Below are positions 16,413 through 24,454 of a stretch of 64,000 nt of DNA, in pieces; within the stretch, counting starts at the first letter, position 1, and each line of letters starts with the position of its first letter. Made by a program: the position numbers and the translations under genes. The stretch is from NCBI RefSeq assembly GCF_030378205.1, contig NZ_CP127385.1, forward strand, positions 1,178,001 to 1,242,000. The letters run 5' to 3'. Source of the stretch: Bradyrhizobium sp. NP1. GTDB taxonomy: Bacteria > Pseudomonadota > Alphaproteobacteria > Rhizobiales > Xanthobacteraceae. Below the pieces are notes generated by a model. That model did no database searches. It worked only from the letters and a program-made list of their open reading frames with translations, and had not been told where the DNA came from.

Positions 16413-17201
16413 ATGAGCGACTGGCTGCACAATCTGCCGGTGCCGTTGATGGCGGCCGCCGTCTTTGGCTTTACCTATCTGCTTGCCGCCGTGCTCTTTG
16501 CTGCCGTGATGACGCTCGCGGCCGGTGGACGGGCCAAATCCTTCAAGGCGATTTCTCCGGGCATGTTGCCGGTGCTTGGCATCATCTTCGGCCTGTTCGT
16601 CGCGTTCATCGCCGCGCAGGTCTGGAACGACAGTGATCGCGCCAGTACCGCCGTAAGCCGCGAAGCCAGCGCGCTCAGGGGTGTCGTGCTGCTTGCTGCG
16701 GGCCTGCCCACAGAGCAGGGAGCGCGGCTGCAGAATCTCGTTCGCGGCTACATCGAGCAGGCCGCCACGGTGGAATGGCCGATGATGGCGCGCCAGGCGG
16801 CTTCGCTGCGGCCGGCGCCTGCCGGCCTCACCGAAGCGCTGCAACTCGTCATCGCCATGACGCCGCAAGGCGCGGGCCAGCAGACCGCGCAGCACGAGAT
16901 CATTGCGGCGCTGGAGACCGCGCTGGATGCGCGCCGGCAGCGCATCATCATCAGCCACGCCGAGGTCAATTCGGTCAAATGGCTTTGCCTGTATTTGCAG
17001 GCGCTCTGCGCCCTGTTCGCGATCGGCCTCGTGCATTGCGACGATCGGCTCGCCGCCGGCATCGCGATGGGGCTGTTTGCAACCGGCGTAGCGGCGTCCG
17101 TGCTGCTGATCGCCGCGCATGATCGGCCGTTCACCGGCCAGATCTCGATCAGCCCGGAGCCGCTGCGGCAGGTCATGCCGGACGCAACGGCGAGCCGGTG
17201 A
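16413..17201 (+). CDS. DUF4239-like membrane protein
   Basis: The 262-residue protein has two N-terminal transmembrane segments, a central helical domain of about 120 residues outside the membrane, and two C-terminal segments (WLCLYLQALCALFAIGLVHC and GIAMGLFATGVAASVLLIAA). This 2+2 topology with SPGMLPVLGIIFGLFVAFIA near residue 50 fits the DUF4239 family, which has no established role. The start ATG follows GGGGGAAACCGA. It is convergent with the next gene. Confidence 0.7.
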   Translation: MSDWLHNLPVPLMAAAVFGFTYLLAAVLFAAVMTLAAGGRAKSFKAISPGMLPVLGIIFGLFVAFIAAQVWNDSDRASTAVSREASALRGVVLLAAGLPTEQGARLQNLVRGYIEQAATVEWPMMARQAASLRPAPAGLTEALQLVIAMTPQGAGQQTAQHEIIAALETALDARRQRIIISHAEVNSVKWLCLYLQALCALFAIGLVHCDDRLAAGIAMGLFATGVAASVLLIAAHDRPFTGQISISPEPLRQVMPDATASR

Positions 17202-17214
17202 GGCAAGCTGCGCT

Positions 17215-17871
17215 TCAGCCGGGCGATCCGGCCGGTCGATTCCCGGAATAGCGCAGCAGCAGGCGATGCGTCGGATAGAAGATGATCGCGGGCAGGCCGA
17301 CCAGCAGCATCGCGAACCACAGCGGGCCCGGCATGAAGCTCTGCGCGGCGGCGTCGCTCAGGCCAAACACGTAGTTGATGTTCGCGGGCAGGTTGGGATG
17401 CGTGGCGGGCGGCGGTGGCATCAGGAAGTAGCAGATCGACAGCAGCACCCACGCGGCCACGGTCCATACCGCAAACGCCCGGCGATCATAGCCGAGCCGC
17501 CAGACCAGCCAGGCCAGCACGAAGGGCAGCCAGAAGTGGAAGAACGACAATCCACGGGTGAACAGCGGCAGCTTGGCGTCGAACATGTAGGCCGTCAGCC
17601 CGGTCAGCTCTATCCCGACTGCGGCGGCGAGAAAATCGACCACCCACAGCGCCTGCGGCAGCAGGATGCCGACGGCCGGCACCGATGCGAGCAGCGGGCT
17701 TTCCAGCCAGATCGCGGCGAGCGCGGTGAGCAGAGCGACATCGCAGAAATAGAGGAAGTTGGTCGGCCCGTAGACGATCAGATAGGTCGGTACCAGCACC
17801 GCGCAGAACACCGTGTAAGCCAGCTTGAACCAGAGCGGAATGCGCGCCTCGGGAATCGTGCTCACCGGCAT
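17215..17871 (-). CDS. Polytopic membrane protein of unknown function
   Basis: The 218-residue protein has six or seven hydrophobic segments with aromatic-rich loops (FHFWLPFVLAWLVWRLGYD, then CYFLMPPPPATHPNLPANIN). The histidines and aromatic residues could bind a cofactor, but no named motif is present. I do not recognise the family. It starts at ATG 17871 and ends 13 bp from the convergent DUF4239 gene. Confidence 0.65.
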   Translation of the reverse strand: MPVSTIPEARIPLWFKLAYTVFCAVLVPTYLIVYGPTNFLYFCDVALLTALAAIWLESPLLASVPAVGILLPQALWVVDFLAAAVGIELTGLTAYMFDAKLPLFTRGLSFFHFWLPFVLAWLVWRLGYDRRAFAVWTVAAWVLLSICYFLMPPPPATHPNLPANINYVFGLSDAAAQSFMPGPLWFAMLLVGLPAIIFYPTHRLLLRYSGNRPAGSPG

Positions 17872-18121
17872 TTTCTGTTATCGCCTTGTTCAAGTTGGCA
17901 CGAAACTGTTCCGTGGCGATCGCGTCAATCGACCGATCGGCGATATTTGCGCGCAGCGTTAACAGAGGCTGACCGGCCCGCGCGGTCACGGCCGGCGACG
18001 CGCGCAGCCCAGGGCTGGGCAGGGCGGCTCGCAGGTCGATTGAGGGCGGCATAACCCACTTCCTTTCGCCGGCGCTGCATGTTTTGCTTCGCAGCGTTCA
18101 TCCTCGCAGATGGAGGAAGCA

Positions 18122-18421
18122 ATGGCCGAGAATCCGTATGACGGCGTGGAAGGTCGCCCGCTGCTCGATCTGGTGATCGCGGGCATGGCGGTCGTGGACA
18201 GCGATGGCACGCACATCGGAACCGTCAACAAGGTCGAAGGCGGACACCTCAAGATCGTCAGGCCCGATCAGCGCCCCCGCAATCAGCACGAATACGTCAC
18301 GCCGGACTGGATCGCCGCCGTGGACGATCGCGTCCGGCTCAATGTCACGATCGATGAAGCAAAGCGTCTTTGGGCGACCGAGCCCTACGCCAGGCGGCAT
18401 GGCCTCGAGCGTCCGAAGTGA
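18122..18421 (+). CDS. DUF2171/PRC-barrel-type small protein
   Basis: The 99-residue protein carries a short beta-barrel: IAGMAVVDSDGTHIGTVNKV, then LKIVRPD, a HEYVTPDWIAAVDDRVRLNV strand pair, and a final helix DEAKRLWATEP. This matches DUF2171, often found in stress-induced small proteins. ATG 18122 has a near-perfect GGAGGAAG site and is preferred over the ATG at 18110. The product should be soluble and cytoplasmic. A role in general stress response is common for the family but not shown here. Confidence 0.75.
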   Translation: MAENPYDGVEGRPLLDLVIAGMAVVDSDGTHIGTVNKVEGGHLKIVRPDQRPRNQHEYVTPDWIAAVDDRVRLNVTIDEAKRLWATEPYARRHGLERPK

Positions 18422-18499
18422 TCGGCGCGAGGGCTGATACGCGCTACCGCTGGCCCGTGCCCCGGACATCCGGATCGAGGGCTCGCCGGTGGCGCGCTC

Positions 18500-18671
18500 C
18501 GGACACTGGCAATTTATGATGCTGGTGTGGTTTTGGTTCGGAAGTTCTCTTGACGAACTCGCGGCGCAAATGAAGAGAACTTCCGAACCACCACACTAGT
18601 GTCCCGGACCCGAAGTTCGCATTATTTTGCGGCGGGCTCTTTTGCGAGCTTCGGGTTCGAAAGGACACTAG
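18500..18671. repeat. Palindromic repeat cluster A (type II then type I)
   Basis: GGACACTGGCAATTTATGAT at 18501-18520 is the tail of a lost type I unit with its linker. A full type II hairpin follows at 18522-18599 and a full type I hairpin at 18596-18671; they share the CTAG at 18596-18599. Arms pair almost perfectly. The segment after the cluster, GGCCGTGAACTCATAA, recurs beside other copies. Confidence 0.85.
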
Positions 18672-18747
18672 GCCGTGAACTCATAAAAGGCGGGTGGTCG
18701 CGGTGTTCGAGTGGCAATGGTCCTTTTGCTGGAGACCAAATTTCGGC

Positions 18748-19272
18748 TCAGAATGAACTGGTGCGCAGCCGACCCTCGTAATCACGTTTACCGAGCGGCA
18801 CGCCTCGCGAGCGCAGGATGTTGTATGCGGTGACGGCGTGGAAATGGAAGTTTGGCAGAGAGAAAGAGAGAATGAAGGTCTCCGACGTGAAAGCAAGCCG
18901 TCGCGGGCCGATCTGGAGGTCTAGGTGCTTGCCCGCGCAGTCGTTAATCTCTTCGGGGACGAACGCCTCCAGCGCCGTTTCTGCCTTGCCGATCATTGCC
19001 TGTAGGTCAGTGAAGGGAACAGGTCCGACCAAGGCGGGAGGGGTGAACGCGCCGGTCTTGAGAGCCTCGACCCCCCACACGGAATGATGACATGCCGCTT
19101 CGATCTGAAAATGAAATGGTGCCATGTCGTCGAAGAGGCGGGTGTTCACGAAATTATCGGGATCGCCACCGGTATTTGAAAAGTGGGTGGCCGCACGGTC
19201 GAGAAAGCCTCCGACGGATCTTACGGTTTGCAGGAAGGTCGGCACGCTGAGGTCGTAGAGTGATGTCCGCAT
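18748..19272 (-). CDS. DUF1993 family protein
   Basis: The 174-residue protein begins MRTSLYDLSVPTFLQTVRSV and has LFDDMAPFHFQIEAACHHSV (residues about 46-65) and the C-terminal FHAVTAYNILRSRGVPLGKRD, all hallmarks of DUF1993. That family is a DinB-like four-helix fold with a conserved histidine pattern suggesting metal binding. It is cytoplasmic. It ends close to palindrome cluster A and starts close to an IS remnant, so it sits in a rearranged patch but seems intact. Confidence 0.85.
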   Translation of the reverse strand: MRTSLYDLSVPTFLQTVRSVGGFLDRAATHFSNTGGDPDNFVNTRLFDDMAPFHFQIEAACHHSVWGVEALKTGAFTPPALVGPVPFTDLQAMIGKAETALEAFVPEEINDCAGKHLDLQIGPRRLAFTSETFILSFSLPNFHFHAVTAYNILRSRGVPLGKRDYEGRLRTSSF

Positions 19273-19397
19273 TGCCTTCCTCTCTCAAGCAATTTGAATC
19301 ATAGTGAGCATGTGGCGTGATGGCTACAATGGCAAGGCAAGCGCGGTCATAGGCTGGCGGTCTTGCCCATTGGGTGGAGCCCTGATTCAGCATCGGC

Positions 19398-19757
19398 ATG
19401 AGCCAATACGATCTGACCGACTTCGAGTGGCGCGTTATCGAGCCGCTGCTGCCCAACAAGCCGCGAGGCGTGCCGCGCGTCGATGACCGCCGCCTGCTGA
19501 ACGGCATCTTCTGGGTATTGCGGTCGGGTGCACCGTGGCGCGACCTGCCGGAGCGGTATGGGCCGCGCACCACCTGTTACAACCGCTTCGTGCGATGGCG
19601 GAAGGCGGGCGTGTGGGATCGGCCGATGGATGCCATCACCATCGCGCACGACGGCGACATCCAGATGATCGACAGCACCTGCGTTCGGGTCCATCAGCAG
19701 GCCGCGACGGCAAAAAGGGGGGGTCGCCTCGATGCGGTTGTGGCTCCGAGCTTATGA
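19398..19757 (+). pseudogene. IS5-family transposase, 5' fragment
   Basis: The frame encodes the N-terminal 119 residues of an IS5-family transposase: a DUF4096-type domain with DFEWRVIEPLLPNKPRGV, RSGAPWRDLPERYGP and RWRKAGVWDRPMD, then the first catalytic Asp in IQMIDSTCVRVHQ. After about residue 105 homology stops and the last residues are not transposase-like. The second Asp and the Glu are absent. The break lies just before palindrome cluster B. A longer relative, also truncated, is at 40203-40799. It cannot be active. Confidence 0.85.
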
Positions 19758-19783
19758 GTCTACGGCCTAGCAAATTTATGATT

Positions 19784-20024
19784 CTAGTGTGGTTTTGGTT
19801 CGGAAGTTCTCTTGACGAACTCGCGGCACAAATGAAGAGAACTTCCGAACCACCACACTAGTGTCCCGGACCCGAAGTTCGCATCATTCTGCGGCGGGCT
19901 CTTTTGCGAACTTCGGGTTCGAAAGGACACTAGCAAATTTATGATTCTAGTGTGGTTTTGGTTCGGAAGTTCTCTTGACGAACTCGCGGCGCAAATGAAG
20001 AGAACTTCCGAACCACCACACTAG
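19784..20024. repeat. Palindromic repeat cluster B (II-I-II)
   Basis: Type II units lie at 19784-19861 and 19947-20024 with a type I unit at 19858-19933 between them. The first junction shares a CTAG; the second has the 13-nt linker CAAATTTATGATT. The left flank reads TTATGAGTCTACGGCCTAG, the reverse complement of the flank after cluster A. The final CTAG holds the stop codon of the next leftward gene (20021-20023). Confidence 0.88.
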
Positions 20025-20404
20025 GTGCTCGGCATGTTGTTCCAGATGTCGCGATGCAGGCGCCACTGGCCATCACGCTCCCTGCGCCAGACGACGAGAT
20101 ACTTGGCCTTCGCCTGCCCGGACGTCAGCTTCAGGTCGGCTTCGCCGATTTCATTGGCGGTGTCGCCGTTGACCTCGAGATCGACGGTCTTGAGCGTGAC
20201 ATTGGTCAGCCCGAGTGCATCCGCGGCACTGCGCCAAAACCCCTCTATTGCTTTTCTCCCCGAAACGATCGGGGCATCGGGCGGCAGAAGCCTGGCATCT
20301 TCGGTGTAGAGCGCGGCCAGGGCAGCATAGTCCTTGCGCGCCACTGCTGCGCCAAAGCTGCGATTTGCCTCGTCGATGATTTGTCGAACCTCACCAGACT
20401 GCAT
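20021..20404 (-). CDS. SnoaL-like/DUF4440 NTF2-fold protein
   Basis: The 127-residue protein has the NTF2-like cone fold: an N-terminal helix (VRQIIDEANRSFGAAVARKD), ALYTEDARLLPPDAPIVSGR and a C-terminal RDGQWRLHRDIWN strand. Such proteins bind or isomerise small molecules, or act as association domains. ATG 20404 follows GGAGG at 7-bp spacing and is preferred over the longer frame. The TAG stop is provided by the end of a palindromic repeat, so the native C-terminus may have been changed by that insertion; the domain itself looks complete. Confidence 0.8.
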   Translation of the reverse strand: MQSGEVRQIIDEANRSFGAAVARKDYAALAALYTEDARLLPPDAPIVSGRKAIEGFWRSAADALGLTNVTLKTVDLEVNGDTANEIGEADLKLTSGQAKAKYLVVWRRERDGQWRLHRDIWNNMPST

Positions 20405-20717
20405 GACGATCCTCCGGTTCCAGCGACGTTGGTGCACATACGATCACGGCGACGCAGCCGTTCTCCGAAACGGACAACACCAGATCTGCATCAGCCTCCC
20501 CGTCTTCCGCAGCAGCGACGATAGCGCACTGGTCGCCGGCTGCCAGCCCGCATTCAGCATGCTGGCGGCCGGCGGCGAGCCCTCTCGCGCCGATCTCCAG
20601 CGCTCCGTGAACCGCTAACGTTCATGTGATCACGCCGGACAACGGCTCCTTGTCCTTGTTGTGGCTGGATTTTTCGAGTTCCGCGAAAAGATCGCCGGAG
20701 GTTCGCAACCGGTGCAC

Positions 20718-20742
20718 GGAATAGAAGCCGCGCCGCTCCGTC
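20718..20742 (+). promoter_or_regulatory. Candidate ECF-type promoter for the sigma operon
   Basis: GGAATA at 20718-20723 and CGTC at 20739-20742 are separated by 15 bp, the general form of ECF-sigma promoters. They lie 35 bp upstream of the first gene of the operon that encodes an ECF factor, so autoregulation is plausible. The rest of 20405-20776 shows no gene. Confidence 0.35.
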
Positions 20743-20776
20743 CCACCCTATGTAACCAGCTAGAGCGGAGCCCAGC

Positions 20777-21316
20777 ATGAACCAACCGTCCTGCCGCAGG
20801 GTCGCAGCAACGCTGCACAACAAAATCCGATGCTTCAGGCCCGGCCTCGGCACAGCGATCTTCGCCGCGCGGGTGCTGAGCATGTTGGTATTGTCGCCGG
20901 TCGTGCTCGCGCAGGAATCTCACCATGCCGAAGCGCCGGCGGCGCAGAACGCCGACGAAGCCGCCTTCCTGAAGGAAAACGAGGCGGCCATGACCAAGAT
21001 GATGAACGACATGGCGGCTCCGCCGACCGGAGATATCGATCGCGACTTTGTCGCGATGATGCACCCGCATCATCAGGGTGCGATCGACATGGCCGTGATC
21101 GAGCTGCGCTACGGCAAGAACGAGCAGCTGCGGCGCATCGCCCAGGAGATCATCGTCGACCAGATGCAGGAGATCGCGGCCATGAAGCTTGCGATCGGCG
21201 AGCCTGTCGCGGATTCCACGCCCGCACCGACGGGGCCGCAGGCCGGCCCTGCCGCGAGCGACCACCACCATTCGGGCATGCAGATGGACAACATGTCCAC
21301 CGGAATGAAGAAATAG
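20777..21316 (+). CDS. DUF305 (CopM-like) exported protein
   Basis: The 179-residue protein has a long signal peptide ending near VLAQE and a DUF305 domain with the diagnostic DRDFVAMMHPHHQGAIDMAV (residues about 89-108) and IIVDQMQEIAAM. A His/Met-rich tail DHHHSGMQMDNMSTGMKK is also present. DUF305 proteins are periplasmic ferritin-like bundles, and several bind copper through Met and His. It is the first gene of a probable operon with a YVTN beta-propeller, an ECF sigma factor and its anti-sigma factor. Periplasmic metal (copper) handling is the best guess. Confidence 0.85.
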   Translation: MNQPSCRRVAATLHNKIRCFRPGLGTAIFAARVLSMLVLSPVVLAQESHHAEAPAAQNADEAAFLKENEAAMTKMMNDMAAPPTGDIDRDFVAMMHPHHQGAIDMAVIELRYGKNEQLRRIAQEIIVDQMQEIAAMKLAIGEPVADSTPAPTGPQAGPAASDHHHSGMQMDNMSTGMKK

Positions 21317-21325
21317 GAGCACGAT

Positions 21326-22768
21326 ATGAGGTTGCTGAAAGCGATTCTCCTCGCAGGCGCGGCGCTTGCGGCAAGTTTGCCTGCCTGGGCTGGACAGGCG
21401 CCCGGCGCGCTGTCTTCACCCAACATCCCGATCAGCCATCACGATCGTGTCTATGCGGCGGAGCAATTCTCGAACACGGTCTCCGTGACCGATCCGGTCG
21501 ACAACAAGCTGCTCGGCCTGATCAGGCTGGGCGAGCCGCAGCCGGCCAACTTCAGCCCGCTCTACAAGGGGCAGGTTCTCGTCCACGGCATGGGCTATTC
21601 GCCGGACCACCGGACGCTCGCGGTGGTTTCGATCGGGTCGAACTCCGTCACCTTCATCGATACCGGGACCAACGCGGTCAAGCACGTGACGTATGTCGGC
21701 CGGTCGCCTCATGAAGCCTTCTACACGCCCGACGGCAAGGAGGTCTGGGTCACCGTGCGCGGCGAGAACTACATCGCCGTGCTCGATGCCGCCAGCTTCA
21801 AGGAGAAGACCCGCATCACCACGCCGAACGGTCCGGGCATGCAGATCTTCTCGCCCGACGGCAAGTACGGCTACATCTGCTCGTCGTTCAATCCGGAAAC
21901 CGACGTCGTGACCGTCGCCGATCACAGGATCGTCGCGAAGGTGAAACAGGATAGTCCGTTCTGTCCGAACATCGCGGCTACGCCGGACGGCAAACAGGTC
22001 TGGTTCACGCTCAAGGATACCGGCAAGACGCAGGTGTTCGATGGCCGTCCGCCGTTCAACCTGCTCAGGACGATCGACACGGGCCCGATCACGAACCACG
22101 TCAACTTCGCCCACACGCCGAAGGGAACGTTCGCCTATGTCACCGTCGGCGGCCTGAATGAGGTCAAGGTGTTCAGGACCGATGATTTCTCGGAGGTCGC
22201 GACCATTCCCGTCGGCAAGCTTCCGCATGCGGTCTGGCCCTCGGGTGACGGTACGCGCGTCTATGTCGGCCTGGAGAACGACGATGCGCTTGCCGCGATC
22301 GACACGGCGAGCAACACGGTGATCGCAAACGTTCCGATCGGCCAGGCGCCCCAAGCGATCGCCTACGTCCCGAACGCGGCCCCGAACCCGGACGATCGCG
22401 GGAATCTGGAGCCTCTCGGCATTGCCGGCCAGGTCACTCACCTCATGCTTGGTCCGAAGGATGGTCAGAAGTCGACCAGTGTGTCGCTCTTCGATCAGGG
22501 TCTCATCCAGGTCGTGCAGGCGTCGGTGACGGGCCTGCAGCCGAAGCAGAAGTACGTGCTCGCTCTGGCCGAGCATGCGGACGGAAGCGGGTCCCTGCAG
22601 CCGCTGGCTGCCTTCATGACCAATCCGGCGGGCGCAGCCATCGTTAATGCCACGGGTCCGATCCGGCAGATCGTCGGACCCTCGGCTCAAGCCGACCGGC
22701 GCTATCTGGTGATCGCGCTCGGCGATGCGGCTGCGGTCGGCGAGCCGGTCCAGACCGAATCGCCATGA
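21326..22768 (+). CDS. Exported YVTN-type beta-propeller protein
   Basis: The 480-residue protein has a signal peptide (LLAGAALAASLPAWA) and repeated blades of YncE/YVTN type, for example VYAAEQFSNTVSVTDPV, TLAVVSIGSNSVTFIDTG and RVYVGLENDDALAAIDTASN. A C-terminal domain of about 110 residues after the propeller is of unknown type. Such propellers are periplasmic and bind partners or metals. It starts 9 bp after the DUF305 stop, following AGGAGCACG. Being in an ECF operon suggests an envelope or metal stress role. Confidence 0.85.
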   Translation: MRLLKAILLAGAALAASLPAWAGQAPGALSSPNIPISHHDRVYAAEQFSNTVSVTDPVDNKLLGLIRLGEPQPANFSPLYKGQVLVHGMGYSPDHRTLAVVSIGSNSVTFIDTGTNAVKHVTYVGRSPHEAFYTPDGKEVWVTVRGENYIAVLDAASFKEKTRITTPNGPGMQIFSPDGKYGYICSSFNPETDVVTVADHRIVAKVKQDSPFCPNIAATPDGKQVWFTLKDTGKTQVFDGRPPFNLLRTIDTGPITNHVNFAHTPKGTFAYVTVGGLNEVKVFRTDDFSEVATIPVGKLPHAVWPSGDGTRVYVGLENDDALAAIDTASNTVIANVPIGQAPQAIAYVPNAAPNPDDRGNLEPLGIAGQVTHLMLGPKDGQKSTSVSLFDQGLIQVVQASVTGLQPKQKYVLALAEHADGSGSLQPLAAFMTNPAGAAIVNATGPIRQIVGPSAQADRRYLVIALGDAAAVGEPVQTESP

Positions 22769-22808
22769 GGATAGGGTAAATGGCGGGACTACAGGAGAAG
22801 CGCCAGGG

Positions 22809-23333
22809 ATGACGGACATGCTGGCGGAGGTCGAGCCACTGATCCCGGCGCTCCGCCGTTACGCGCGCGCGCTCGTTCGCAATCGCGCCAGCGCCGATGA
22901 TCTGGTGCAGGACTGCCTGGAGCGCGCCGTCAGCCGCTGGTACCAGCGGCGGGACGGCAATGTCCGGGCGTGGCTGTTCTCCATCCTGCACAACCTCGCC
23001 GTCGATCACTTCCGCCGATCCGCGGCGCGCGGCCAGCATGTCGGGCTCGATGAGACGGCCGACAACGATATCGTTGCGAACGCGGCGCAGGAACAAGGCC
23101 TCATGTATCGGGATGTGCTGAACAGGCTTGCGCGGCTGCCCGAGGATCAGCGTGCCGTCCTGCTGCTGGTCGCCGTCGAGGACCTCTCTTACACGGCAGC
23201 CGCGAAGGTTCTCGACATCCCGGTAGGTACCGTGATGTCGCGCCTCTCGCGGGCGCGCGAGAGGCTCAGGCAGGAAATCGAAGGTGTTGCGGGCACGGCG
23301 GACAATGTCGTGCCGTTGCGGAGTGGGAAATGA
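22809..23333 (+). CDS. ECF-family RNA polymerase sigma factor
   Basis: The 174-residue protein has sigma region 2 (ARALVRNRASADDLVQDCLE, then VRAWLFSILHNLAVDHFRR) and region 4 (LPEDQRAVLLLVAVEDLSYT, then AAKVLDIPVGTVMSRLSRAR). The RpoE-like form with region 1.1 and 3 missing marks it as extracytoplasmic-function sigma. ATG 22809 is chosen because the family starts just before LIPALRRYARAL. Its stop overlaps the anti-sigma start by 4 bp, so production is coupled. The presumed targets include its own operon. Confidence 0.92.
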   Translation: MTDMLAEVEPLIPALRRYARALVRNRASADDLVQDCLERAVSRWYQRRDGNVRAWLFSILHNLAVDHFRRSAARGQHVGLDETADNDIVANAAQEQGLMYRDVLNRLARLPEDQRAVLLLVAVEDLSYTAAAKVLDIPVGTVMSRLSRARERLRQEIEGVAGTADNVVPLRSGK

Positions 23334-24112
23334 ACAACAGGCCGATCACGGAAGACGATCTCCACGCCTATGTCGATCACACGCTGGAGCCGGCGCGGCG
23401 GACCGAGGTCGCAACGTATCTCGATGGTCATCCCGAGGTCGCCAGACGCATCGCAGACTTCTCGGACCAGCGCGAAATCCTGCGTGCTGCGCTCGCTCCG
23501 ATCGCCGATGAACCGATACCGGCTGCATTGAACCTGTCCCGGATCATCGAGAGCCGCCGGCGCCAGCAGCGGATGTCGACGCGTTGGGCGATGGCGGCGA
23601 TGCTGCTGGTGAGCATCGGCATCGGCGGCCTCGGCGGTTGGGCCGCGCGAGGCTCGCTGCAACGTCCGCCCGGCGGACTGGTGGCACTCGCGCAGGAGGC
23701 TGCCGATTCCTATCGGGTCTACGCGCCGGATCACGTCCGGCCTGTCGAATTGCGCGCCTCCGACAGCGCGCAGCTTGTGCAGTGGGTTTCGAGCCGGCTG
23801 CGTCAGCAGGTCAAGGTGCCGGATCTGAGCACGTCGGGATACCGCCTGATGGGCGGACGCCTGGTTGCCACCGCGCATGGCCCGGCGGCGATGTTCATGT
23901 ACGACGACGACCATGGCAGCCGGATCGTCGTTCTGACGCGCGCCATGAGCAGTGCGGACCAGAACGCCCCGATGACCGATCATTCGAAGGGCGACATCGC
24001 CGGATTTGCCTGGGCGGACGGCGGCGTCGGCTACAGCCTCGTGGGCCCGGGGGCGGCGGAGACGCTGCGGCCGGTCGCAAACGAGGTGCGCAGGCAGGCG
24101 CGCGCCATCTGA
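23330..24112 (+). CDS. Transmembrane anti-sigma factor lacking the zinc cysteines
   Basis: The 260-residue protein has an N-terminal anti-sigma domain (DDLHAYVDHTLEPARRTEVA), one transmembrane helix (about residues 84-104) and a periplasmic domain of about 155 residues. In zinc-type anti-sigma domains the pattern is H-x3-C-x2-C. Here the CxxC region reads LDGHPEVARRI, so no cysteine is present and zinc is probably not bound. It should hold the ECF sigma factor inactive at the membrane until a periplasmic signal arrives. The ATGA overlap with the sigma gene supports the pairing. Confidence 0.85.
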   Translation: MNNRPITEDDLHAYVDHTLEPARRTEVATYLDGHPEVARRIADFSDQREILRAALAPIADEPIPAALNLSRIIESRRRQQRMSTRWAMAAMLLVSIGIGGLGGWAARGSLQRPPGGLVALAQEAADSYRVYAPDHVRPVELRASDSAQLVQWVSSRLRQQVKVPDLSTSGYRLMGGRLVATAHGPAAMFMYDDDHGSRIVVLTRAMSSADQNAPMTDHSKGDIAGFAWADGGVGYSLVGPGAAETLRPVANEVRRQARAI

Positions 24113-24215
24113 AATCGCTGGACATGCCGGCCTATCGGCCCGGCGGTGTCAGGGCCCACCCGGCGATTTCCGAGCCATGGTGTCGGCCGGCTTCAAGGCG
24201 TCCGGATTTCAATAA

Positions 24216-24259
24216 TTGCACCGAGTGCAATGTTTTCTTTGAACCGATCTTTAAATCGG
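24216..24259. promoter_or_regulatory. Two palindromes upstream of a TSUP gene
   Basis: TTGCACCGAGTGCAA (24216-24230) is a perfect palindrome with 6-bp arms, and CCGATCTTTAAATCGG (24244-24259) has 5-bp arms. Another TTGCACCGG half-site follows at about 24283. They lie 200-240 bp upstream of 24455 in otherwise AT-richer DNA, so they may be operators. No cognate regulator is adjacent. Confidence 0.4.
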
Positions 24260-24454
24260 ATCATTATCACTACATCAATCAATTGCACCGGGAACTGCGA
24301 CGGTTCTGCGCGAGCGCCGGCGCCCAACATGGGCTTGCGCCGATGGCGTCGCATCGCCTTGGAGCAACCACCGGAGACCAGAAATGACTGCAATCCTTTC
24401 ACTCGTTCCGCGCGCAGACCCGCGCGGCAGCGTGGCGATCGAGGAGACGGGCGC

